A stretch of DNA of 64,000 bases, taken from the NCBI RefSeq assembly GCF_002120225.1, contig NZ_LAPZ01000003.1:421149-485148 (forward strand), given 5' to 3'. Below the pieces are notes generated by a model, which saw nothing but the letters and a program-made list of their open reading frames with translations, was not told the DNA's origin and did no database searches. Below, piece by piece: positions 17,215 through 26,844 of this stretch. Made by a program: the position numbers and the translations under genes. Every line of letters begins with the position of its first letter. Position 1 is the stretch's first letter. This stretch comes from Tenacibaculum holothuriorum. GTDB lineage: Bacteria > Bacteroidota > Bacteroidia > Flavobacteriales > Flavobacteriaceae.

Positions 17215-17419
17215 ATCTCTCTGATTTATTATTTATTCTAATTAGGCTTATTTATCTTATTTTACTTTAAAAACTCTAAAATTTCACCTAAAAACTGAAA
17301 ATAAATATTCATTTAAAATTAATGAGGATATATTATATAGATTTTTTCAAATATCACCTTAAATTATACTATTAAAATTTAATATAACTAATTGGTAGTT
17401 ATTTTATAAAACTAGATTA

Positions 17420-18496
17420 TTAAATTGTTTCTCCTAACTCTTTCAGTTTAGAAGTATTTTCTGCTAACATTAATTCGTCTATAATTTTTTGAATATCTCC
17501 GTTAACAATATTTTGTAAATCGTATAATGTTAATCCGATTCTATGGTCAGTTACACGACCTTGCGGATAATTATACGTTCTAATTTTCGCAGAACGATCA
17601 CCAGAAGTTACCATACTTCCTCGTTTTGCAGCATCTTCAGCTTGCTTTTTAGCCAACTCTAAATCGTATAAACGAGAACGTAATACTTTAAACGCCTTCT
17701 CTTTGTTTTTATGCTGAGACTTTTGATCTTGACATTGAGCAACCAATCCTGTAGGTATATGCGTTAAACGCACCGCAGAATACGTTGTATTTACCGACTG
17801 ACCTCCTGGACCAGAAGAACAGAAATAATCGATACGTACATCTTTTGGATTAATCTCTACATCAAACTCTTCTGCTTCTGGAAATACCATACAAGTTGCT
17901 GCCGACGTATGTACACGGCCTTGAGTTTCGGTTTGCGGTACACGTTGTACACGGTGAACTCCAGCTTCAAATTTTAAGGTTCCATACACATCTTCTCCTG
18001 AAACTTCAAACTGAATTTCTTTGAATCCTCCATTAGTCCCTTCAGAGTAGTCTACTACAGATACTTTCCAACCTTTACCTTCACAGTATTTATTGTACAT
18101 TCTAAATAAGTCACCAGCAAAAATACTCGCCTCATCACCTCCTGTACCAGCACGTAATTCAACTACAGCATTTTTACCATCTTCAGGATCTTTAGGAATC
18201 AATAAAAACTTCATTTCCTCCTCTAAAGCAGGAATACGCTCTTTAGCTTCATCCATTTCCATTTTTGCCATTTCTACCATTTCAGCATCGCTTCCATCGG
18301 CAATAATTTCCTTAGCTTCTTCTATATTATTTAATAAAGTTTCGTACTCATTGGCTTTTTTAACCACTTTTCCTAAATCTTTATATTCTTTATTTAGCTG
18401 AACATAACGCTTCTGATCAGAAATAACATCTGGTTGAATGATTAAATCTGAAACCTCATCAAAACGTTGTTTTACTATTTGTAACTTATCTAACAT
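17420..18496 (-). CDS. prfA: Peptide chain release factor 1
   Basis: RF1 reads UAG and UAA and releases the finished peptide. The N-terminal helical domain is followed by the codon-recognition domain, with [21 protein letters not shown] fills the PxT slot that distinguishes RF1 from RF2. The catalytic [18 protein letters not shown] carries GGQ near residue 229. The length (358) is standard. It is transcribed alone, away from the ABC-ATPase pair. No frameshift site is present, as expected for RF1. Confidence 0.97.
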   Translation of the reverse strand: MLDKLQIVKQRFDEVSDLIIQPDVISDQKRYVQLNKEYKDLGKVVKKANEYETLLNNIEEAKEIIADGSDAEMVEMAKMEMDEAKERIPALEEEMKFLLIPKDPEDGKNAVVELRAGTGGDEASIFAGDLFRMYNKYCEGKGWKVSVVDYSEGTNGGFKEIQFEVSGEDVYGTLKFEAGVHRVQRVPQTETQGRVHTSAATCMVFPEAEEFDVEINPKDVRIDYFCSSGPGGQSVNTTYSAVRLTHIPTGLVAQCQDQKSQHKNKEKAFKVLRSRLYDLELAKKQAEDAAKRGSMVTSGDRSAKIRTYNYPQGRVTDHRIGLTLYDLQNIVNGDIQKIIDELMLAENTSKLKELGETI

Positions 18497-18564
18497 TTTA
18501 CTCTTTTCTTGGAGTGCGAATTTACAATTTTTTATCGGATTTTAATTTTAATACTTCTTTTAAG

Positions 18565-18572
18565 TATATTTG
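18565..18572 (+). promoter_or_regulatory. -7 box for membrane protein/ABC pair
   Basis: TATATTTG is a perfect TAnnTTTG -7 element. It covers an in-frame TTG at 18570, which argues against that codon as a start and for the TTG at 18591. I see no clear -33 element. Confidence 0.45.
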
Positions 18573-18590
18573 GTTTTAAACTTTTTTGCT

Positions 18591-18884
18591 TTGAGAAAAC
18601 TTAAACTTTATTTTCTTTTTTATAAAACTAAATTTTTCCTACCGTTAGCTTTCTCCATATTTATCTTATTTAAATTTCAACTTTTTTTATGGAGCTTTGT
18701 TGCTTTAACTTCATCATTACTTATGATTTGGTTTTATCAACATTTTATCAATGATCCAAAACAACAACATCTTTATTTTTATTACAACTTTGGATTATCT
18801 GCGTTAAATTTATATTCATTCATCCTTTTTTTAAATTCCATTATTTTAATTAATCTAAATCTCCTTATACAATGGAACGTATAG
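18591..18884 (+). CDS. small membrane protein paired with ABC ATPase
   Basis: A 97-residue, Phe/Leu-rich protein with three predicted membrane helices (about 15-32, 33-52 and 67-90). It has no family I can name. It overlaps the ABC ATPase start by 13 bases, which implies translational coupling and joint function, perhaps as the membrane part of a small exporter or a regulator of it. The start is a TTG; the -7 box just upstream rules against the earlier TTG at 18570. Confidence 0.6.
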   Translation: MRKLKLYFLFYKTKFFLPLAFSIFILFKFQLFLWSFVALTSSLLMIWFYQHFINDPKQQHLYFYYNFGLSALNLYSFILFLNSIILINLNLLIQWNV

Positions 18885-19528
18885 AAATTGATAATGTAGA
18901 ATTAAGTTTTGGATCTTCTGAAACTTTAAAAGCTGTATACCTTAAGGCTAAAAAAGGTTATATCACTGGAGTTTTAGGGCGAAATGGCTCTGGTAAATCT
19001 TCATTATTACGAATTATTTTTGGAGAGCTAAAACCACAAAACAAATTAATTAGAATTGATGGAACGCCTATACTCACTCCTTTATACAAAAAAGGACTCA
19101 TAAAATACCTTCCTCAATTTAGCATTATACCCGAAAACCTTTCTTTAAAAGAAGCTATTTCTTTTTTCAATAGCTCATTAGATAATTTTCTTATAGATTT
19201 TCCTAATTTTAAAACAAAAGAGAGTATTCTTTTTAGAGATTTTTCAGGAGGAGAAAGAAGACTTATAGAAACTTATATTATACTAACCTCCGATTCTAAA
19301 ATAGTTTTATTAGATGAACCCTTTTCTTATTTAGCTCCACTATACATAAGTAAACTAAAAGAAATTTTATCTCGTGAAAAACAAAACAAAATGATCATTA
19401 TAACAGATCATTTTTATAAAGAGATTATAGAAGTGTCAGATTCTTTATATTTATTAAAAGATGGTTGGAGTAAATTAATAGAATCTCCAAAAGAACTTAT
19501 ACATCACAATTACATTAATTCATTATAA
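18872..19528 (+). CDS. ABC transporter ATP-binding protein
   Basis: A stand-alone nucleotide-binding domain of 218 residues: Walker A GRNGSGKSS near 37-45, Q-loop in YLPQFS, signature FSGGERR near 126, Walker B KIVLLDEPF near 150, and H-loop ITDHFY near 177. All catalytic residues are present, so it should hydrolyse ATP. The permease is probably the overlapping small membrane protein or is encoded elsewhere. The substrate is unknown. Eleven bases separate it from the lipoprotein gene that follows. Confidence 0.88.
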   Translation: MERIEIDNVELSFGSSETLKAVYLKAKKGYITGVLGRNGSGKSSLLRIIFGELKPQNKLIRIDGTPILTPLYKKGLIKYLPQFSIIPENLSLKEAISFFNSSLDNFLIDFPNFKTKESILFRDFSGGERRLIETYIILTSDSKIVLLDEPFSYLAPLYISKLKEILSREKQNKMIIITDHFYKEIIEVSDSLYLLKDGWSKLIESPKELIHHNYINSL

Positions 19529-19539
19529 CTAGATTCTTT

Positions 19540-19974
19540 ATGAGACAATTAATTCTAATATTATTAATAAGTATATTCACTTCATGTAAAACTCAAAAAG
19601 AAGAATTAAAACCAACTTGGTTAATAGGCAAATGGAAACGAGTTAACGAAAAACCCAATAAAGAAACTTTTGAATTTTGGAACAAAGACTATACTGGAAA
19701 AGGATTTACATTAAGAGATAATGATACTGTTTTTAAAGAAGTTTTGAGCATCGTTTCTATAAACGATTCATTAACCTTAAAAGTTGAAGGAGTTAATAAA
19801 ACTGCTACATTATTTAAAATAACACAACAAACAGATACTTCTTTTATAGCTGAAAATCCAACACACGATTTTCCTACAAAAATTAAATATTGGAAACAGA
19901 ATAAACAACTAAAAGCAAAAGTATCTAACAATAAGTTTGCTATTGATTTTACATTTAAAAAGCTAGAGGATTAA
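19540..19974 (+). CDS. lipoprotein, DUF6265-like
   Basis: The lipoprotein signal LLISIFTSC places the modified Cys near residue 16. The mature part begins with WLIGKWKRVNEKPNKETFEFW, a beta-rich calycin-like pattern as in DUF6265 proteins, and ends in strands separated by charged turns. Its role is unknown. It follows the ABC ATPase on the same strand, and its last four bases overlap the convergent regulator gene. Confidence 0.7.
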   Translation: MRQLILILLISIFTSCKTQKEELKPTWLIGKWKRVNEKPNKETFEFWNKDYTGKGFTLRDNDTVFKEVLSIVSINDSLTLKVEGVNKTATLFKITQQTDTSFIAENPTHDFPTKIKYWKQNKQLKAKVSNNKFAIDFTFKKLED

Positions 19975-20837
19975 TCAATTTCTAGCTTATAACCAACACC
20001 ATGTACATTGGTTAACCTAATAGAAGTATCTTCTTTTAATTTTTTTCTTAATTTAGAAACATACGTATCTAAACTCCTACCTACAAAAACACCATTATCT
20101 TCCCATACTTTTTTAGTAAGTTCTTCTCTAGTTATTATTTGATTAGGTTTTGAAACAAAAACTTCTAATAACTCACATTCTTTTTTAGACAAACTAATTT
20201 CTTCTGATTGTTTTACAAGTTTATTTTGGTTTGGGTAGAATGTAAAAACTCCTAATTTAGATACTCCATCTGTTTTTTTAACTTCATTCTCCACCACTTT
20301 AGGTTTTGAGAATATATAATCTAGTACAAATACCATTAACAAAAACAATAAAGCAAATAGAAAAAACTGTTTAGAGAAAATGAAAGAGGCAGTATGTGTA
20401 AACTTTAATTCTACAACATAACAATCTATAGGTAAAACTCTTCCTTTACATGGTATAATATCTTTCTCGGCAGAGTTTTTTATTTCATAACTATATGCAA
20501 CCTCATTATCTACACATTGTTTAACCTCAACTCGATAATAATTATATAAATCAGCTTTTTTAAAGCTATTTTTAACTGTATTAATAATAATACTTGGTTC
20601 AAAAGAAAGTGGATTTTGAAATGATAATTTATATCTAAATCTACCTAATTCTTCAATAGGCAACACTAAAGATGTTGAGTCTTGATTTGATAGCAACAAC
20701 TGATTTCCTACATCACGAAGTGATACTTTTACACGTTCAGAAAAATCAACACTAGTTGTATTTGGTTTAGAAAACATCCATCCTAAAAAAACTATAATTC
20801 CTAAACTAACGTAAATATAAATTTTCTTTCTACTCAT
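19971..20837 (-). CDS. membrane-tethered winged-helix regulator
   Basis: The C-terminal 100 residues are an OmpR/PhoB-type winged helix (Trans_reg_C): FTFYPNQNKLV, SLSKKECELLEVFVSKPNQIITREEL, then RSLDTYVSKLRKKLK and NVHGVGYKL. There is no receiver domain. Instead a signal-anchor helix (about residues 5-20), a 120-residue beta-rich domain probably in the periplasm, and a second helix (about 160-180) precede it, so it is ToxR-like in build. I start it at the ATG at 20837; the frame stays open to 20942, but that adds 35 residues before a natural membrane start. It is divergent from a YceI gene that it may regulate. Confidence 0.8.
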   Translation of the reverse strand: MSRKKIYIYVSLGIIVFLGWMFSKPNTTSVDFSERVKVSLRDVGNQLLLSNQDSTSLVLPIEELGRFRYKLSFQNPLSFEPSIIINTVKNSFKKADLYNYYRVEVKQCVDNEVAYSYEIKNSAEKDIIPCKGRVLPIDCYVVELKFTHTASFIFSKQFFLFALLFLLMVFVLDYIFSKPKVVENEVKKTDGVSKLGVFTFYPNQNKLVKQSEEISLSKKECELLEVFVSKPNQIITREELTKKVWEDNGVFVGRSLDTYVSKLRKKLKEDTSIRLTNVHGVGYKLEID

Positions 20838-20962
20838 AATTAATAACAAAGAACATACAATTTCTTTAAATTTTACAAGCCTTTGCACTTCTTTTACACT
20901 TTTTTGACACTTTTTTTCGGCTTCTGAAATAGTTTTACTCAAAATTTTAAAAACTATCTATA

Positions 20963-21526
20963 ATGAATAAAATCATAATTACTTTCATCACAATTCTATT
21001 CTTAACAAGCATTAGTACGGCTCAAGAAAAAGTAGAAATTAATATTGAAAAAAGCACCATTAAATGGATCGGTGAATATACTTTTTACTTTGGAGGTCAT
21101 GATGGGTTTATTAACTTTAAAGAAGGGTATTTTATAAAAACTGACAAGGTAATTACTGGCGGAGAGTTTATAATTGATATGAATTCTATTGTAAACACAG
21201 ATATTAAAGAAAAATCTCCTAGAGAAAACTTAGTTGATCATCTTAAAAAACCTGACTTCTTTGATGTAAAAAAATATCCTTTGGCTAAATTGGTTATCAC
21301 AAAAGTGGAATATTCAGACAAAACACATGCTAGAATAGAAGCAAACTTAACTGTAAAAGAAATTACAAAACCTATTAATTTTAGAGTAGAATTTAATTAT
21401 GATAAAAAAAAAATGAAAACACGATTTAAAATTGATAGAAAAAAATGGAATGTTAATTATCAAAGTAAATTTAAAGATAGTGCCATTTCTGATGCTATTG
21501 GTTTTGAAGTATCTATAAAACTGTAA
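20963..21526 (+). CDS. YceI family protein
   Basis: A signal peptide (residues 1-20, ending STAQ) is followed by a YceI-like lipocalin barrel: KSTIKWIGEYTF, GGEFIIDMNSIVNTD, the DHLKKPDFFDVKKYPLAKL signature, and LTVKEITKPINF. YceI proteins bind polyisoprenoids or similar amphiphiles in the periplasm. The length (187) is typical. The next gene starts two bases after its stop. It is divergent from the membrane-tethered regulator. Confidence 0.92.
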   Translation: MNKIIITFITILFLTSISTAQEKVEINIEKSTIKWIGEYTFYFGGHDGFINFKEGYFIKTDKVITGGEFIIDMNSIVNTDIKEKSPRENLVDHLKKPDFFDVKKYPLAKLVITKVEYSDKTHARIEANLTVKEITKPINFRVEFNYDKKKMKTRFKIDRKKWNVNYQSKFKDSAISDAIGFEVSIKL

Positions 21527-21528
21527 TT

Positions 21529-22599
21529 ATGAAAAATGCAATAACTATTGTACTAGTATTCTTTCTAATTTCATCTATGTTCTCACAAGAAAAAGAAGAA
21601 TTAGTAATTTTTAAAAATTCTAAAAATTGGAAACGAGAAATTATCAAATTTCCAATTGATTGGGCACCAAAACTAACCATAACAGGTTTTGAAGAATTGC
21701 TATTTTCTCCAAAGTGGAAAGATAATAAAAGTGACGATTTTTGGTCTTTACTTATAGGGTGGAAAGTAAATACAGCTTTTGCATTATCTTTAAGAGATAT
21801 TGAACATAATTTACATAGTTATTTTGATGGCTTGATGAAACCTAATCATTGGGCTCAAAAATTTCCTCAACCAATAATCCATTTAAGAAAAAACACATTT
21901 GGTTTTTATGGTACAATGACTTTTTTTGATGGTTTTCATACAGGAAAAGTAATTACAGTAAATATTTTAGGTGAGCAAAAATTTGACAAAAGGTTTCATA
22001 AATCTATCATCACGTTTCGTTTGTCTCCAAAAAGCTTTCATCATAGAATATGGAAAAACCTTACTAGTATAAAATTAAAGAAAGACAAATTCAACTTAAT
22101 AGATTTAGATAGTACCTGGGGAAAAGAAGCATTACGTTTTCCTGCAAGAAACATGAATTACAGAGGAACTGGTGAAGTTAGATTTCCTCCTAAAGGATGG
22201 ATAAAACCTAAGCACGATAATTTCTGGTCTTATACCTATGCTTGGAGCATCAATATAGATAGAGAAATTCCTGAAAAAGAGTTGGAAATAGATTTAGTAA
22301 AATACTTTAATAGTTTGAATCGTATTAATATGAATGATGTAGAAAACAAACATTATAGTTCTGCAACGGTTACAAAAACTAAACAAAATAAATCTACCAT
22401 ATTCTATAAAGGAAAAGTAAACATATACGACAGGTTTGCAACTAAGAAAATGATAGCTCTAAATATTTTAATTGAAAGTTATTATTGTAAAGAAAAACAA
22501 AAAACTGTGATTTTATTTAAATTCTCTCCAAAAGATTTTAATCATAAAACTTGGGGAATGTTAGGAAAAATAAAACTACACACAGATTCATGTGAATAG
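21529..22599 (+). CDS. secreted protein with internal duplication
   Basis: A signal peptide (1-20) is followed by two related halves. The first has W-KREIIKFPIDWAP ... FSPKWKD ... DDFWSLLIGWKVN and ends SPKSFHHRIWKNLTSIKL. The second has WGKEALRFPARNM ... FPPKGWI ... DNFWSYTYAWSIN and ends SPKDFNHKTWGMLGKIKL. I do not recognise the domain. It starts two bases after the YceI stop, so they are co-transcribed and probably act together in the periplasm. A strong terminator follows. Confidence 0.72.
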   Translation: MKNAITIVLVFFLISSMFSQEKEELVIFKNSKNWKREIIKFPIDWAPKLTITGFEELLFSPKWKDNKSDDFWSLLIGWKVNTAFALSLRDIEHNLHSYFDGLMKPNHWAQKFPQPIIHLRKNTFGFYGTMTFFDGFHTGKVITVNILGEQKFDKRFHKSIITFRLSPKSFHHRIWKNLTSIKLKKDKFNLIDLDSTWGKEALRFPARNMNYRGTGEVRFPPKGWIKPKHDNFWSYTYAWSINIDREIPEKELEIDLVKYFNSLNRINMNDVENKHYSSATVTKTKQNKSTIFYKGKVNIYDRFATKKMIALNILIESYYCKEKQKTVILFKFSPKDFNHKTWGMLGKIKLHTDSCE

Positions 22600-22603
22600 C
22601 AAT

Positions 22604-22634
22604 AAAAAAGCCTCAGTTAAACTGAGGCTTTTTT
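22604..22634. terminator. bidirectional terminator
   Basis: GCCTCAGT (22610-22617), a 3-base loop, then ACTGAGGC (22621-22628), flanked by six A and six T. It ends the YceI operon and the convergent purM. Confidence 0.88.
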
Positions 22635-22653
22635 ATTATATAGTTAGTATTTA

Positions 22654-23832
22654 CTAATATTCAAAAATACCATATTCACTTTTAATAGTTAGTTTTTTAG
22701 AAGAAGACTCTTCTACTCTACCAACAACTTTAGCATTAACATTAAATGATTTAGAAATATTGATAATATCTTCTGCTATTTCTGGAGAAACATATAACTC
22801 CATTCTATGTCCGCAGTTAAATACTTGATACATTTCTTTCCAATCGGTTTTAGATTGTTCTTGTATCAATTTAAATAATGGTGGAATTGGAAACATATTG
22901 TCTTTTACAATATGCAAATCATCTACAAAATGTAAAATTTTAGTTTGCGCTCCACCCGAACAATGAATCATTCCGTGAATAGAATCTGAAGTATATTTTG
23001 AAAGAATTTCTTTTATAATTGGTGCATATGTTCTTGTTGGCGACAATACCAATTTACCAGCATCAATTGGAGAATTTTCCACTGAATCTGTCAATTTTGT
23101 ATTTCCAGAATACACCAATTCTTCTGGAACTTCAGCATCAAAACTTTCAGGATATTTTTCAGCTAAATATTTATGAAACACATCATGGCGTGCAGATGTT
23201 AGCCCGTTGGAACCCATTCCTCCATTATATTCAGTTTCGTAAGTTGCTTGTCCGAAAGATTCTAATCCAACAATAACATCACCTGCTTGTATATTTGCAT
23301 TATCAATAACATCAGATCGTTTCATACGAGCGGTTACCGTAGAATCTACAATAATTGTACGAACCAAATCACCAACATCGGCAGTTTCTCCCCCGGTGGA
23401 ATGAATAGTTACTCCAAACTTTTTTAAGTCTTCAATTAACTCTTCAGTTCCATTAATAATTGCTGATAAAACTTCTCCTGGAATTTTGCTTTTATTACGC
23501 CCAATAGTAGATGACAACATAATATTATCTGTAGCTCCTACACATAATAAATCATCAATATTCATAATTAATGCATCTTGAGCAATTCCTTTCCAAACAG
23601 ATATATCTCCTGTTTCTTTCCAGTACATATAAGCTAAAGAGCTTTTTGTTCCTGCTCCATCGGCATGCATTATTAAACAGTAATCTTCTTCATTTGTTAA
23701 ATAATCGGGAACTATTTTACAGAAAGCTTTTGGAAACAATCCTTTATCAATATTCTTGATAGCATTGTGTACATCTTCTTTAGATGCTGAAACACCACGT
23801 TGTGCGTAGCGCTTAGAAATTTCTTGACTCAT
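22654..23832 (-). CDS. purM: AIR synthase (phosphoribosylformylglycinamidine cyclo-ligase)
   Basis: PurM closes the imidazole ring in purine synthesis, turning FGAM and ATP into AIR. The N terminus has YAQRGVSASKEDVHNAI and the ATP-site HADGAGTKSSLAY, followed by IAQDALIMNIDDLLCVGA and STGGETADVGDLV; the second domain has the HGMIHCSGGAQTKI segment. At 392 residues it is the longer form found in Bacteroidota. It is a single gene between terminators. Confidence 0.9.
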   Translation of the reverse strand: MSQEISKRYAQRGVSASKEDVHNAIKNIDKGLFPKAFCKIVPDYLTNEEDYCLIMHADGAGTKSSLAYMYWKETGDISVWKGIAQDALIMNIDDLLCVGATDNIMLSSTIGRNKSKIPGEVLSAIINGTEELIEDLKKFGVTIHSTGGETADVGDLVRTIIVDSTVTARMKRSDVIDNANIQAGDVIVGLESFGQATYETEYNGGMGSNGLTSARHDVFHKYLAEKYPESFDAEVPEELVYSGNTKLTDSVENSPIDAGKLVLSPTRTYAPIIKEILSKYTSDSIHGMIHCSGGAQTKILHFVDDLHIVKDNMFPIPPLFKLIQEQSKTDWKEMYQVFNCGHRMELYVSPEIAEDIINISKSFNVNAKVVGRVEESSSKKLTIKSEYGIFEY

Positions 23833-23887
23833 TTTGTTGTGTTGTTGTTGGTTACAAATTTAGTTTTTCTAAAATTGTGAGCATAAA

Positions 23888-23916
23888 AAAACCGAATGAT
23901 TTTTACATTCGGTTTT
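23888..23916. terminator. terminator between curli operon and purM
   Basis: AAAACCGAATG, a 7-base loop, then CATTCGGTTTT. It lies after the last gene of the curli operon (minus strand) and upstream of purM. Confidence 0.8.
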
Positions 23917-23942
23917 AATAAAGTTTTGTTAGTTAATATGTT

Positions 23943-25451
23943 TTATTCCCAATCTGGCATAGTAGCATTTTCAACTACTTCTTCCTTAGCTGCAGAAGTA
24001 GAGTTTAACTCCATTTTATATATTGTTTTTACTGAAATACCATCGTTAGATGTATTTACAAAAATTACTTCTGCTTCGTTAGGAGAAAAACGAGGGTCTA
24101 AATCGTTTGTTCCTGATTCTTTTCCGTTAGAAGCTTGTGAAATAGTTGATGTTTGAAAATCATACAAAAACATTACATTATCTAACCTTCTATAGTTTAC
24201 AGATTGAAAGTTAGAAACATCTCTTGTAAACAGCAACCTCATTCCATCTACCGAAATATTTAAACCTCCTAATGCTCCTACATTATTACTTACTATTGTA
24301 TCTACCAAATTTCCGTTTACATCAATTGTATATATGAAACCATCATAACCACTAGAGTTATTAGTTACTAACGCTATTTTTGTACCATCATTACTCCATT
24401 CGCATTCAGTAATTAAATGACCATTCGTTGTCTGATGTATTAGTTGTAGTCCACTTCCATCTTTATTAATCATATATAATTTATCATGATGTGGATATAT
24501 TAATTTTTCTCCATTTGTTGACCACGAAAAATCTACTTGATTCAAATTAAATGCAGTAACTGGTACTGTAGTGGTAACTCTTTTTACATCTTCTCCATTG
24601 GGCTCCATAGTAAAAATATGCGTCTCATTATTAAAAGTTCCAAGGAAAGCTACTAAATTAACTGGATTGTTTTTACGTGGTCTCCATGAGTTTTTACTAG
24701 AGTCTGTTAATTTAACTTCATTAATTAAATTACCATTTACATCTAAATCTCCAGAATAAATAATATTATTTCCATTTTCTTTCCTTACATAAAAATATCT
24801 GTTCTCTGGGTCTGTTTTTATTGTAAAAGCACGTACATTGGTTTGTACCTCTGGATTGATATCATCTGACACTGCAATATGCCAAAAGTATTTCGCACCA
24901 AATTTTAAATTATTTACAGTATATGTTGTATCCGTTAAGTTTTCTATTTTAAGTACATCATTATTAAAATCGTTTCTTAACTCTATTTTATACTTTATTT
25001 CATCTTCTTCTGGATCTTTTGATTGTCGCCAAACAATTTCTACCGAGTTATCTAAATCTGTTACACCATCGTCTGGAGAGACTATCTCTGGTACAGATGG
25101 AGGTTTATTTAATGCTGTAGAAATTTGCATTTCAAAATTAATACTTAAAGTTGCTCCCGATTGTAAGTCAGCAGGTTCAAACTTGTCTAAAAACCCTTCT
25201 TTTTCAGCCTGAACAGAATATTGATTTACCGCAACTTCTTCAAAAAGAAACTCTCCATTATCATCTGTGAATGTTGAGTTATTTGTTGGAGATAGAGTTA
25301 CTTTAGCGTTAGAGATTGGTTCAAAACTCTTTGCTTTTACTACTCTACCTTTTATTTTTCCGAATTCAACTGGACCTAAAGTACTATCTTCTCCACAACC
25401 TAAAAAGGTAAAAATTGTAATAATACATATAGCTTTTAATAAAATTTTCAT
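23943..25451 (-). CDS. curli-operon lipoprotein, FnIII and PD40 repeats
   Basis: The lipoprotein signal FTFLGC places Cys near residue 19. A carboxypeptidase-regulatory-like beta sandwich follows (GKIKGRVVKAKSFEPISNAKVTL, 33-110), then a fibronectin III-like domain (PSVPEIVSPDDGVTD to WHIAVSDDI, 118-205), then TolB-type PD40 repeats (FSWSTNGEKLIYPHH, CEWSNDGTKIALVTN, PRFSPNEAEVIFV, 290-480). It is the last gene of the curli operon, ten bases after csgG. It likely sits on the outer membrane and binds the secretion pore, the fibre or peptidoglycan; this is inferred from position only. Confidence 0.75.
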   Translation of the reverse strand: MKILLKAICIITIFTFLGCGEDSTLGPVEFGKIKGRVVKAKSFEPISNAKVTLSPTNNSTFTDDNGEFLFEEVAVNQYSVQAEKEGFLDKFEPADLQSGATLSINFEMQISTALNKPPSVPEIVSPDDGVTDLDNSVEIVWRQSKDPEEDEIKYKIELRNDFNNDVLKIENLTDTTYTVNNLKFGAKYFWHIAVSDDINPEVQTNVRAFTIKTDPENRYFYVRKENGNNIIYSGDLDVNGNLINEVKLTDSSKNSWRPRKNNPVNLVAFLGTFNNETHIFTMEPNGEDVKRVTTTVPVTAFNLNQVDFSWSTNGEKLIYPHHDKLYMINKDGSGLQLIHQTTNGHLITECEWSNDGTKIALVTNNSSGYDGFIYTIDVNGNLVDTIVSNNVGALGGLNISVDGMRLLFTRDVSNFQSVNYRRLDNVMFLYDFQTSTISQASNGKESGTNDLDPRFSPNEAEVIFVNTSNDGISVKTIYKMELNSTSAAKEEVVENATMPDWE

Positions 25452-25461
25452 AGTAAATTAT

Positions 25462-26811
25462 TTAAAAATAAAAGTTTAAACCTAATCTAAAATGCCAAAT
25501 CTGATCATTCTTATTACCTCTTGTTACTTGATCTAATTGATCACTTCCAAGTAATTGGTGTTCTGCATTTAACAGAATACCCCATCTATCTGTTAGTAAA
25601 TACTCTAATCCTCCTCCATACTGAAACTTAAAGAAGTTATCACTAAGATTTTTAGTTAAAACCGTACCAACTCCAACATATGCATATGGTGTTAATCTAT
25701 CATATGGAAGTATGTTGTATTCAAAATTTACTGCTGAAGTTAAATATGCTTGTTTAAAAATACCGGTATTCTCTAATTCAAAGCGACCTATTGAGCCTCC
25801 AAATCCAAAATGCGGATCTTTTTTAAAGAGATATCTAAATTTTAAATCAAACCCAAAAGCATAGGCACTATTAGAATAATCACCAACAATTTTTGATGCT
25901 CCTGCCATAGCACTCATAGCATTTCTACCTCTTCTAATTTTCATTTCTCTATTGAATAACTTAGTAGAAGTCGCTTGCTCCTTTTCTTTATTATAACTCT
26001 CTTTTATAAGGTTTACAACTTCTGGCCCTCCGTCTGGTTTCCATATACCATCAACGATACCCTCAACAATTAAAAGCTCCACAGCTTTATCAATAGCCTC
26101 TTTAACAGCTAATTGTGCGGGTTCATTTTTGGTTACTCCAGTCTCTACTTCTAACAATCTTCGTACAGATACAAATCGATACAAGTTAGCAGTAATACCT
26201 TGAGATAAAATAGTTTTAGATGTGTAAACGCTTTTTAAAATTCTACCAGTTGTAGTTGAAACTGCTCTTAAATAAACCGTAATTCTATCTTGACGATATT
26301 GATTTGAAGCTCCAGCACCGAAATAACGCAAACCTGAACCTCCTGTGATTATATTAGAATCATAAGACACAACACCTCCTTCTATAATTACTCCCGCAAA
26401 TAATAAAGGTGGTAATTTTACAGGTCTATTATCTTTAGAATGTTCTTGTCTTGTATTCCGAATTATCTGCCGTTCGTTTAGTAAATTCCCTATATTTTCC
26501 CTCTCTATAGGTACAAACCACCCCGATTCTTCGAGTGATTTTAATAAAATTGAAGTTCCTCCTTGCGTTACAGCTGTACTAAATGTAGATCCAGTTTCGA
26601 CAGGCTTATATTGACCAGATTGGTCTCTAAATTTGTACACTCCTACTACCGTTTTCTTTTTAGGCGGATATTTTAAAACATTAGAGATTACCGAAGTATT
26701 CTCTCCTATTCTAGCCCTTGTGGTATCTAAAGGCTGATTAAAATATGCTCCGCAGCTAGTAAATAAATAAGTAGAAAAAATGCATATGGCCCCTATCCAT
26801 TGTTTTTTCAT
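25462..26811 (-). CDS. csgG: CsgG curli secretion pore with C-terminal barrel extension
   Basis: CsgG forms the outer-membrane channel for curli subunits. The lipoprotein signal ends LFTSCGAYF. The CsgG core (about 50-275) has VVGVYKFRDQSGQYKP, SLEESGWFVPIERENIGNLLNERQIIR, FAGVIIEGGVVSYDSNIITGG and ITVYLRAVSTTTGRILKSV, all close to known CsgG. Unlike the classic 260-residue protein it has about 140 further residues (310-449) of alternating strands ending LGLNFYF, which reads like a small outer-membrane barrel with a terminal Phe. The gene lies between csgF and the lipoprotein gene in one operon. Confidence 0.9.
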   Translation of the reverse strand: MKKQWIGAICIFSTYLFTSCGAYFNQPLDTTRARIGENTSVISNVLKYPPKKKTVVGVYKFRDQSGQYKPVETGSTFSTAVTQGGTSILLKSLEESGWFVPIERENIGNLLNERQIIRNTRQEHSKDNRPVKLPPLLFAGVIIEGGVVSYDSNIITGGSGLRYFGAGASNQYRQDRITVYLRAVSTTTGRILKSVYTSKTILSQGITANLYRFVSVRRLLEVETGVTKNEPAQLAVKEAIDKAVELLIVEGIVDGIWKPDGGPEVVNLIKESYNKEKEQATSTKLFNREMKIRRGRNAMSAMAGASKIVGDYSNSAYAFGFDLKFRYLFKKDPHFGFGGSIGRFELENTGIFKQAYLTSAVNFEYNILPYDRLTPYAYVGVGTVLTKNLSDNFFKFQYGGGLEYLLTDRWGILLNAEHQLLGSDQLDQVTRGNKNDQIWHFRLGLNFYF

Positions 26812-26844
26812 AAGTTAATATATCTAAGTGTGTGTTGATGTTTT

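Noticed and set aside
20838..20942. Upstream extension of the winged-helix regulator
   Set aside because: It adds 35 residues before a natural signal-anchor start at 20837.
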